Shown here: in pieces, positions 1 to 4,646 of the stretch
Layout: each line of letters begins with the position of its first letter
How positions within the stretch are numbered: the first letter of the stretch is position 1
Source: an uncultured Legionella sp.
GTDB taxonomy: Bacteria > Pseudomonadota > Gammaproteobacteria > Legionellales > Legionellaceae
DNA: 5,510 bases
NCBI GenBank assembly: GCA_903885895.1
Contig: CAISKC010000070.1
Location: 1 to 5,510 of the forward strand
Direction of reading: 5' to 3'
The notes under the pieces: model-generated
Told to the model about the DNA's origin: nothing
Database searches by the model: none
Seen by the model: the letters and a program-made list of their open reading frames with translations, nothing else
Program-made: the position numbers and the translations under genes

Positions 1-885
1 CTTAGAATGTATGCCGCAAAACTGATCCATGAGTTAGGAGTTCAAAGAATAGGAAGTATGGATGCTGATTTTTCTGAAGGAACATTTTTTCATAGTTATT
101 TATTAGGGTTAACGATTGCTTCATTTGGTATTGGTGAATGTGCTGAAACTACTTATAAGCTAGCTGAGCGTCTTATTAAAAAAGGAGGCAGAGATTTTTT
201 ATTTATATCATTAAAATTTCCCAATAGAGCAATGGGCATGGAAATGTCTCATGGACTTTTAGTAGCGAATGTTCCCAATATTCGCGAGTCCATAGAAAGG
301 GTTGCCTCAGCTGCGACATTGGAAGAATTATTGGGAATGCTGCCAGAAAACGCAATTGTTGGAGATGCTTTTTTAGGGGTTAGTTATTTACCTAAAGAAG
401 GTTTTCCTCAAGCAATGCAAGATTATCTCGCAGCATATGGTGGGCAAGAATGTATCACCCAAGTGTTTCATTTTTATAACTTCTCAACAAATGTATTATC
501 GAATTATCAAATTCGAGCGGTTAATATTATTAAAAGAATGCGTGAAGAACAGAGAGTTTCAACACAAAAACCGCTGGATCTTAATAAACTTACCCAGTTA
601 AGCGAAGATACGCGTTTATTAGAAATGTTAAAAGAAAAAACACCGTTACCTTTTATTGGGTATAGAGATGATGATTATTTTGTGTATGCTTTATCTTCGC
701 TTAACAGTAAATCCGAATGGCGGGCAGCAATGCGTTTAATAGCGCATCTTCCTAATGGATCTGTTACATTTTTTAGAGGAGTGCCTCAAGATAGCAATAA
801 GCAATCTATAGCGGTTCGCAAGATAAACATTGGTGAAGTTGCGTATAAAATTGACTCGTACACGGATACTTTATCAATAAGATAA
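1..885 (+). CDS. Putative papain/transglutaminase-like fold protein with Cys-His-Asp triad (5'-partial)
   Basis: I do not recognise a named family. The frame is open to the first base of the window. The first Met is at position 7 and the two codons before it are sense, so the gene probably starts upstream and the true start cannot be decided here. Numbered from that Met (292 aa), three motifs occur in the order and spacing of a papain/transglutaminase-like core. They are a Cys at the start of a helix (GIGECAETTY, C45), a His opening a beta strand (MEMSHGLLVANVP, H82) and an Asp in AIVGDAFLGVSY (D120), like the DPW.G..Y motif of such enzymes. Residues 128-292 match nothing I know. No membrane segment or signal peptide is visible. 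Seen: the motifs. Inferred: a cysteine protease, deamidase or transglutaminase-like activity, possibly of a secreted effector. A non-enzymatic role remains possible. Confidence 0.7.
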   Translation, partial: LRMYAAKLIHELGVQRIGSMDADFSEGTFFHSYLLGLTIASFGIGECAETTYKLAERLIKKGGRDFLFISLKFPNRAMGMEMSHGLLVANVPNIRESIERVASAATLEELLGMLPENAIVGDAFLGVSYLPKEGFPQAMQDYLAAYGGQECITQVFHFYNFSTNVLSNYQIRAVNIIKRMREEQRVSTQKPLDLNKLTQLSEDTRLLEMLKEKTPLPFIGYRDDDYFVYALSSLNSKSEWRAAMRLIAHLPNGSVTFFRGVPQDSNKQSIAVRKINIGEVAYKIDSYTDTLSIR

Positions 886-887
886 AC

Positions 888-906
888 CCTATTGATTATC
901 ATTAGG
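888..906. repeat. 19-bp near-perfect palindrome just after the first gene
   Basis: CCTATTGATTATCATTAGG reads the same on both strands around T897 except for one T-T pair. It starts three bases after the stop codon at 883-885. A run of six T (915-920) follows only after an 8-nt gap, so it could act as a weak terminator. Both half-sites also match the CCTAnTGATA motif repeated further right, which favours a protein-binding site. Confidence 0.4.
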
Positions 907-1021
907 CTCTAGACTTTTTTACAGAAATCTATCAAACCTCGAATGCAATCCTATTGATACTAAAAATAAGGGTTTTTATAAATAGTCGGAAAACTATCAG
1001 TAGGTTATACCCTAGTGATAG
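888..1021. promoter_or_regulatory. Cluster of five CCTAnTGATA motifs (possible operator array)
   Basis: The motif occurs forward at 888-897 (last base T), 950-959 and 1011-1020, and reversed at 897-906 and 995-1004. The right-hand pair forms an imperfect hairpin: arms 994-1004 and 1011-1021, one G-G mismatch and a 6-nt loop. This spacer holds no gene and leads into the hicA promoter. The clustering is seen directly. That it is an operator array for HicB or another regulator is inference. Confidence 0.45.
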
Positions 1022-1054
1022 CGATTTCAAATAAGTAAATTTTGAAACTAATTT

Positions 1055-1114
1055 TAGTTGCATAGTCCTTTATTTGCGATTACACTATAAGCAACCAAAT
1101 ATAGTTGCATAATC
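1055..1114 (+). promoter_or_regulatory. Putative hicAB promoter with flanking repeats
   Basis: TAGTTGCATAGTC (1055-1067) and TAGTTGCATAATC (1102-1114) are 13-bp direct repeats differing at one base, 47 bp apart. An inverted GCAAC (1091-1095) faces the second copy's GTTGC (1104-1108). A weak sigma-70 pair, TTGCAT (1058-1063) and TACACT (1081-1086) with a 17-bp spacer, lies so that the first repeat covers the -35 and the second ends next to the hicA start codon. This layout suits autorepression by the HicB ribbon-helix-helix domain, as is usual for hic operons. No Shine-Dalgarno sequence precedes hicA. The promoter is weakly supported; the repeats are clear. Confidence 0.4.
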
Positions 1115-1369
1115 ATGACAAAAATCAATAAACTTAGAACACGATTTCTGAGCAAACCAAAAGATTTTACTTGGAACGAATTAAAAGTGTTATTAACTGG
1201 TTTGGGATTTGAAGAGTTTAAGGCAGGAAAAACGAGCGGCTCTCGGGTAAGATTTATTCATGAAAATTATAGCGATATTATTTTGCACAAACCCCACCCT
1301 AATCCTGAGCTTAAAAGTTATCAACTTAAACAACTGATCATTCAGTTAAAAAAGGAAGGTATTTTATGA
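1115..1369 (+). CDS. hicA: HicA family toxin (mRNA interferase) of a type II toxin-antitoxin pair
   Basis: This 84-aa protein has the length and layout of HicA, a small dsRBD-like fold that cleaves mRNA and is held inactive by HicB. The N-terminal helix (WNELKVLLTGLGF, residues 20-32) is followed by GSRVRF (42-47), the strand ending LHKPHP (57-62), and LKSYQLKQLIIQLKKEGIL at the C-terminus. The first-strand motif reads GSR (R44) rather than the GSH with the catalytic His of classical HicA. The GSRVRF...HKPHP form is a familiar subgroup, so this need not mean inactivity. Toxin comes first and antitoxin second, with an ATGA overlap to hicB indicating coupled translation. ATG 1115 has no Shine-Dalgarno sequence, which would keep toxin synthesis low. 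Confident on family; untested for activity. Confidence 0.92.
   Translation: MTKINKLRTRFLSKPKDFTWNELKVLLTGLGFEEFKAGKTSGSRVRFIHENYSDIILHKPHPNPELKSYQLKQLIIQLKKEGIL
1351..1358 (+). promoter_or_regulatory. Strong ribosome binding site of hicB inside hicA
   Basis: AAAGGAAG lies 7 nt before ATG 1366, within the last codons of hicA. It supports the 1366 start over the in-frame ATGs at 1375 and 1378, and contrasts with the missing site before hicA. The antitoxin would thus be translated better than the toxin. Confidence 0.6.
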
Positions 1370-1719
1370 AAAACATGATGAAATACAAAGGTTATTATGG
1401 CTCTATAGATTTTGATGCCGATGATCTATTGTTTTATGGCAAACTCGCGTTTATTAATTCATTGGTTAGTTATGAGGGCGAAACAGCCAAGCAAATTGAT
1501 CATGCGTTTAAAGAGGCTGTTGATGACTATCTTTTAACCTGCAAAAAAAGAGGCGTTGAACCAGAGAAACCATTTAAAGGATCACTCAATGTTCGAATCG
1601 GACCAGAGCGACATGAAAGAGCTGCACTTGTCGCTAAAGAACTTGGTTGCTCAAGTCTGAATGATTTTTTTAAACTTGCCCTTGATCATGAGTTTGAGAG
1701 ATTTTCCAATTCAGCTTAA
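1366..1719 (+). CDS. hicB: HicB family antitoxin with ribbon-helix-helix DNA-binding domain
   Basis: This 117-aa protein is the partner of the HicA toxin. Residues 6-60 form the partial RNase H-like HicB fold (MKYKGYYGSIDFDADDLLFYGKL, then an acidic helix with AFKEAVDDYLLTC) that covers the toxin. Residues 71-112 (KGSLNVRIGPERHERAALVA..., then SLNDFFKLALDHE) are an Arc/MetJ-type ribbon-helix-helix domain that binds operator DNA as a dimer. The start at 1366 overlaps the hicA stop by ATGA and has a strong ribosome binding site 7 nt upstream. HicB probably neutralises HicA and represses the operon through sites upstream of hicA. The pair may stabilise the surrounding island. The reading frame is complete. 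Confidence 0.92.
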   Translation: MKNMMKYKGYYGSIDFDADDLLFYGKLAFINSLVSYEGETAKQIDHAFKEAVDDYLLTCKKRGVEPEKPFKGSLNVRIGPERHERAALVAKELGCSSLNDFFKLALDHEFERFSNSA

Positions 1720-1780
1720 AAAGTAATCACCCAAAGTTAAGTGCTTCGCCTCCGGATTTTGTGTTTACTAAATAGATTTA

Positions 1781-1847
1781 TAGACATAGTGTCTACTTAA
1801 TATGAGAATACTGATATTGTATACAGTTCGCAGTCTACTCGTATAAT
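1781..1847 (+). promoter_or_regulatory. Orphan operator/promoter-like block without a gene
   Basis: TAGACA (1781-1786) and TGTCTA (1790-1795) form a perfect inverted repeat with a 3-bp centre. The perfect palindrome TGTATACA lies at 1818-1825. A consensus TATAAT (1842-1847) follows TTGTAT (1817-1822) at a long 19-bp spacing. No open frame of more than about a dozen codons follows on the plus strand before the repeat at 1880. This looks like the regulatory region of a lost gene, but the promoter call is weak. Confidence 0.3.
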
Positions 1848-1879
1848 TTAGTTATGCCGCTAATATCAACGTGTAAACG

Positions 1880-1920
1880 GCCAAATTAAATTGCCGACAT
1901 CAGCCACATTATTTTGCCGA
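1880..1920. mobile_element. Possible solo end of an IS21-type insertion sequence
   Basis: Two 18-bp copies, GCCAAATTAAATTGCCGA (1880-1897) and GCCACATTATTTTGCCGA (1903-1920), share 15 bases and lie 23 bp apart. Insertion sequences of the IS21 family carry repeated motifs of this sort near their ends, with GGCCA...TTAAATTG-like words. TGTAAACGGCC just outside could be the element tip. No transposase gene and no matching opposite end occurs in the window, so this would be a remnant. The repeat is seen; the family assignment is from memory of the family style and is tentative. Confidence 0.3.
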
Positions 1921-2036
1921 TTGATCACTCAATAATAAACGCTTTTTTGTTTCATATTTAAACATCGTTACTGAAATATTGTTTTTTCTCAGATACTATT
2001 CATTAGAAATAGCACAAACGCGCGAATGAGAACATC

Positions 2037-2064
2037 TTGAATTGTTCTTAAAAATCAATATAAT
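2037..2064 (+). promoter_or_regulatory. Sigma-70 promoter of the two-gene effector-like operon
   Basis: TTGAAT (2037-2042) and a perfect TATAAT (2059-2064) are separated by 16 bp, giving a predicted start near 2071 and a leader of about 75 nt before the ATG at 2146. It is the best promoter match in the window. Confidence 0.6.
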
Positions 2065-2081
2065 GATGCGAAAAATAATGG

Positions 2082-2123
2082 TCAACATTTAGTTGATATA
2101 ATTGGGCTGAGCCCTAATTATAT
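2082..2123 (+). promoter_or_regulatory. Two adjoining hairpins in the operon leader
   Basis: TCAAC (2082-2086) pairs with GTTGA (2092-2096). A stronger hairpin follows: arms 2096-2107 and 2111-2123 give 12 base pairs including GGGC/GCCC, with one bulged T2115 and a TGA loop. It lies downstream of the predicted transcription start and 7 nt before the ribosome binding site. No T-run follows, so it is not an intrinsic terminator. It could protect the mRNA, tune translation, or be a DNA operator. Confidence 0.5.
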
Positions 2124-2130
2124 TATTAAT

Positions 2131-2140
2131 AGGAAAAGGG
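2131..2140 (+). promoter_or_regulatory. Ribosome binding site for the CaaX protein gene
   Basis: AGGAAAAGGG ends 5 nt before ATG 2146, immediately after the leader hairpin. It fixes the start of the 170-aa protein. Confidence 0.55.
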
Positions 2141-2145
2141 AATTC

Positions 2146-2658
2146 ATGTTAAATTATAATGGCCCCAGAGATCCAGAGCTAGAAAATAAAATTCGTGATT
2201 ATAATCACCTAATTAATGCGCTTGATAGGAAATTTAATTCAGGTATATCGTTACATGGTCGTCTGAAGGTTTTACTTACCTGTATTCACTCACTACTAAC
2301 TATAGTTAGTGTTTTTAAAGATACTTATAAACCCGAAGCCACTCGTAAATGGGTCAAGGATAATAATTGGTCTCAAAATTTTAATCCAGAACTTGAGCAT
2401 TTAAAAAGAATAGCTCATTCAGAAGCATTTAGGAATGAAGTGTATACCGATGGAACGCCTGATAACCAAATTACTTACGGGGTGTTAAAAAGAGTTCTTA
2501 CCGACTGTTCAAAGCTAATTCCTAAAATGACACAACCTTTGCCCAATCCTCGGCCTAATCCAGTACCGAGGCCAGCGCCTCCATTGCCACCAAAAACAAT
2601 TTTTAACTTGTTAAAAGAGTGTTGTAAGGTTTGTTTAAGTTACTGTACAGTCAGTTAA
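2146..2658 (+). CDS. Putative secreted effector with C-terminal CaaX prenylation motif
   Basis: I recognise no family for this 170-aa protein. Residues 1-127 are a predicted mostly helical domain with a hydrophobic helix (VLLTCIHSLLTIVSVF) in its first half. Residues 131-149 form a proline-rich linker with nine or more prolines and several PxxP motifs. The C-terminus is ECCKVCLSYCTVS. The last four residues, CTVS, fit a eukaryotic CaaX box (C167, aliphatic Val at a2, Ser at X, a farnesyltransferase-type ending). C159, C160 and C163 just upstream could be palmitoylated, as in the H-Ras tail. Bacteria lack protein prenyltransferases, while Legionella Dot/Icm effectors with CaaX boxes that hosts prenylate are established. 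Inferred: an effector anchored to host membranes by its tail, with the proline linker as spacer or SH3 ligand. A strong promoter and ribosome site precede it, and it shares an operon with the next gene. Gene reality is confident; function is not. Confidence 0.85.
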   Translation: MLNYNGPRDPELENKIRDYNHLINALDRKFNSGISLHGRLKVLLTCIHSLLTIVSVFKDTYKPEATRKWVKDNNWSQNFNPELEHLKRIAHSEAFRNEVYTDGTPDNQITYGVLKRVLTDCSKLIPKMTQPLPNPRPNPVPRPAPPLPPKTIFNLLKECCKVCLSYCTVS

Positions 2659-2674
2659 TTTTTGTTTCATTTTC

Positions 2675-2679
2675 AAGGA
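2675..2679 (+). promoter_or_regulatory. Ribosome binding site deciding the start of the coiled-coil protein
   Basis: AAGGA ends 6 nt before ATG 2686. The longer in-frame option, TTG at 2662, lies only 3 nt after the previous stop and has no such site. Choosing ATG 2686 makes the protein begin MGNTSSG, which matters for the myristoylation argument. Confidence 0.65.
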
Positions 2680-2685
2680 AAAAAA

Positions 2686-4230
2686 ATGGGTAATACTAGC
2701 AGTGGTGATAGTCGACCAACGGATGGCTTAGAATCTCGATCTAGACAACGCGGTATTGAAAGAGTACAGATTCTAGAAAGACGAAAAGATGTGTTAAAAC
2801 AATTGCAACGGGTCAGTACTGAAGCTACTGAAGTTGGTCGTAGAAGAGAAGTTTTTGAAAGAGAAATATTGCTAGAAAAAGAAAGATTTTCTGATTTTAT
2901 TTCACCCAGATTGGATTTCATGAAAATCACTCAAAAAAAATTAAAGGGATTGGATGAAACCTTAATTTCTATTGAGCAAGAAGTTGTTCGACTAGATGAA
3001 ATTCACTTGTCTGATATTTCTACAAATATAGTTTCAGTAAATATTAGTGAACTAGAAAGCCATCAGCGAGCTATCGCTCGAGTACGTGAAGAAAAGTTGC
3101 ATTGTCAGCAAGAAAGTTCCGTCCTTCAAATAGAAATTGATGATGTGAAAGCGCAACATCGGACTCGTGTCGAACAAATGCGCACTGAATTACTATCTTG
3201 TGTTGAAAAAGAGAAAATAGTTGTTTTTGAAAAGAAGCGACTCGAAGAATATCTTGCTCAAATAGATGCTGATCTTAAGTTCAAATTATATACCTCTCAT
3301 AACACTATTTCTCTTTACCAAGAAGAACATCAAAAAAGTATGGAGATTTTTCTTCGTCATATAGATGAAAGCACTTCTGAGGGAGACGAAGATATTGATT
3401 ATCCTCTATGCTTTTCTGAAAGATACATTAATGATATGGAGTTAAATTGGTTATATGTAGTGGCAGCAGCATTTTCTCAAGAGCCTGAATGGATTTTAGA
3501 AGAGGAAAACTACATATTCTTATTGACACAGGCTTTCTTTGTTTATTGGTGTAGAAGTAAATTGGGCATTTCTAATAAAGACTCTGGGGATTTAGTTACT
3601 CAAATTGGCGAAGAAGTTCTGCCTGTTATTTCTCTAATTTTGAAAAAATTAAACCCAAGAGCTTGGGATATGTTATTTAGTGAAACTGTCCAAATCAGCA
3701 GTGCGAGAATGTTTGGTGAGCGTGCGCGCGCAACACTTTCTTCTACAATTAAAGAGGCGTCGTCGTTAACAACAATGCTTCAGAGCAGTGTTATAGTTAA
3801 TTTGAATCAATTACGGCAAATTATTCTTCGATACACAGAAACAGAATCAAAAGTGGCGAGCATGTTAGATCTTTTAAAAAGATCTATTGATTATAAACTA
3901 TCAATGAGCACTTGTTTAACGCAGGAATGTGAGCAGTGGTGGACCGGGGAACGAGTAGATAGTGCTGTGGCAAAAATTGATGAAGATAGACAAGAAATTT
4001 CAGAATGTTTACAAAAAATGACAATTTCCTCAGAAGAAATAGATGAGTTTAATTTAGATCTTACTGAAGAAGAGCGAATTTGTTTTGAACAAATTGATTG
4101 TGAAATCAGAGTGGAGCAATCATTTCTGCTGACCGATTCTTCTGAACGAGATTTAAGTAATTTATTAAAACTAGCTGCTGAGCTTAACGATAGCGACTCA
4201 TCATCCGCTGTGGTAGCATATAGAAAGTAG
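2686..4230 (+). CDS. Coiled-coil putative effector with N-myristoylation-type start
   Basis: I recognise no family for this 514-aa protein. The start at ATG 2686 is set by AAGGA six bases upstream; TTG 2662 would add 8 residues. It then begins MGNTSSG: Gly2 followed by N-T-S-S fits the eukaryotic N-myristoylation consensus (G, small or polar residue, x, x, Ser/Thr), and basic residues follow (SRSRQRG). Residues about 20-220 are rich in Glu, Lys, Arg and Leu in heptad-like order, typical of long coiled coils. A more globular middle (about 235-345) contains LNWLYVVAAAFS and YIFLLTQAFFVYWC, hydrophobic but poor as membrane spans. The C-terminal part is helical and acidic with an EEE patch at 461-463 and ends SDSSSAVVAYRK. 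A Glu-rich region before a small-polar tail resembles Dot/Icm secretion signals. It sits 27 bp after the CaaX gene, surely co-transcribed. Two TAG stops occur in tandem (4228-4233). Inferred: a membrane-associated scaffold or tether in host cells. Confidence 0.85.
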   Translation: MGNTSSGDSRPTDGLESRSRQRGIERVQILERRKDVLKQLQRVSTEATEVGRRREVFEREILLEKERFSDFISPRLDFMKITQKKLKGLDETLISIEQEVVRLDEIHLSDISTNIVSVNISELESHQRAIARVREEKLHCQQESSVLQIEIDDVKAQHRTRVEQMRTELLSCVEKEKIVVFEKKRLEEYLAQIDADLKFKLYTSHNTISLYQEEHQKSMEIFLRHIDESTSEGDEDIDYPLCFSERYINDMELNWLYVVAAAFSQEPEWILEEENYIFLLTQAFFVYWCRSKLGISNKDSGDLVTQIGEEVLPVISLILKKLNPRAWDMLFSETVQISSARMFGERARATLSSTIKEASSLTTMLQSSVIVNLNQLRQIILRYTETESKVASMLDLLKRSIDYKLSMSTCLTQECEQWWTGERVDSAVAKIDEDRQEISECLQKMTISSEEIDEFNLDLTEEERICFEQIDCEIRVEQSFLLTDSSERDLSNLLKLAAELNDSDSSSAVVAYRK

Positions 4231-4346
4231 TAGAAAATCCTTTATGGATAATAAGCTATAACCAATTTTAGCGATCTTCGAGTGGGCTTAAACTAAAACC
4301 AAGCTAACCCTAGGGTGTTTTTCAAATTGGTTAACATATTTTCTAC
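4230..4346. repeat. Nested inverted repeats between converging genes
   Basis: GTAGAAAAT (4230-4238) is mirrored by ATTTTCTAC (4338-4346), and TAACCAATTT (4259-4268) by AAATTGGTTA (4324-4333). Both pairs are perfect and in the same order, but the gap between them is 20 bp on the left and 4 bp on the right. The outer arms overlap the stop codons of the coiled-coil gene and of the integrase remnant. A perfect 10-bp palindrome, ACCCTAGGGT (4307-4316), followed by TTTTT sits inside. This could be a bidirectional terminator or a recombination site remnant tied to the integrase. Confidence 0.45.
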
Positions 4347-4561
4347 CATTTATTGCTGAACTCTTCCATTACATGTGCATCAGTAAAATTAAGATAGATA
4401 GCGGTTGTTTCCAATCGGTCGTGTCCCAATGCTTTCTGAACCGAAGCCAAAGAAATCCCTTTTTGCAAAGCGAGTGTTGCAAACGTGTGTCGCAATATAT
4501 GCGGAGTTACTTGCTTAGTGATTTTTGCTTTGTTGGGGTTCTGGCCCGCAACCGTCGAAAT
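4343..4561 (-). pseudogene. Tyrosine recombinase (integrase), C-terminal remnant
   Basis: Read from 4561 down to the TAG at 4343-4345, the minus strand encodes about 72 residues with the catalytic C-terminus of a phage-type tyrosine recombinase. HILRHTFATLALQKG carries the HxxR box, ALGHDRLETT the second conserved His, and IYLN the nucleophilic Tyr. The product ends FSNKW. An in-frame stop (4562-4564) lies directly upstream and no Met or alternative start is present. The N-terminal core-binding domain and the first catalytic Arg are missing, so it cannot recombine DNA. Complete integrases are usually 300-400 residues. It is a relic of an integrative element or phage, consistent with nearby island-type genes. 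The family call is very safe from the motif series; the parent element cannot be named. Confidence 0.88.
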
Positions 4562-4590
4562 TTACGATTCAATCATATGCAAACAAGATT

Positions 4591-4618
4591 AAATAAGTTC
4601 ATTTTGGTGAATTTATTT
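4591..4618. repeat. 11-bp inverted repeat (hairpin) left of the MITE
   Basis: AAATAAGTTCA (4591-4601) and TGAATTTATTT (4608-4618) pair over 11 positions with one G-T wobble and a 6-nt loop. It lies in the short gene-free gap between the integrase remnant and the inverted-repeat element. No T-run on the plus strand marks it as a terminator; its role is unknown. Confidence 0.35.
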
Positions 4619-4646
4619 CAAATAAACCACCCAACTCTTAGGTAAT

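Larger units (their letters stand above)
1720..2145. other. Gene-free spacer with mobile-element and promoter debris
   Basis: No convincing coding sequence is present on either strand. The stretch holds a palindrome (1781-1795), an orphan promoter-like pair (1817-1847), a repeated motif resembling an insertion-sequence end (1880-1920), and the promoter and leader of the next operon (2037-2140). No clear terminator for hicAB was found. The mix suggests a gene or element was lost between hicB and the next operon. Confidence 0.6.

Noticed and set aside
888..920. Clear Rho-independent terminator for the first gene
   Set aside because: The palindrome has almost no loop, has a mismatch, and the T-run begins 8 nt after it.
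2662..2685. Upstream TTG start adding 8 residues to the coiled-coil protein
   Set aside because: No ribosome site lies before it and it is 3 nt from the previous stop, whereas ATG 2686 has AAGGA at proper spacing.
2673..2930. Minus-strand open frame of 85 codons
   Set aside because: It lies wholly opposite the coiled-coil gene; its Ser/Leu-rich composition is what antisense of Glu/Arg-rich coding gives.
4307..4322. ACCCTAGGGT followed by TTTTT as an intrinsic terminator
   Set aside because: A perfect 10-bp palindrome leaves no loop, so the RNA stem would be only three or four pairs; kept only as part of the nested repeat.
4373..4645. Plus-strand open frame of 90 codons
   Set aside because: It lies opposite the integrase remnant, whose conserved catalytic motifs show the minus strand is the coding one.
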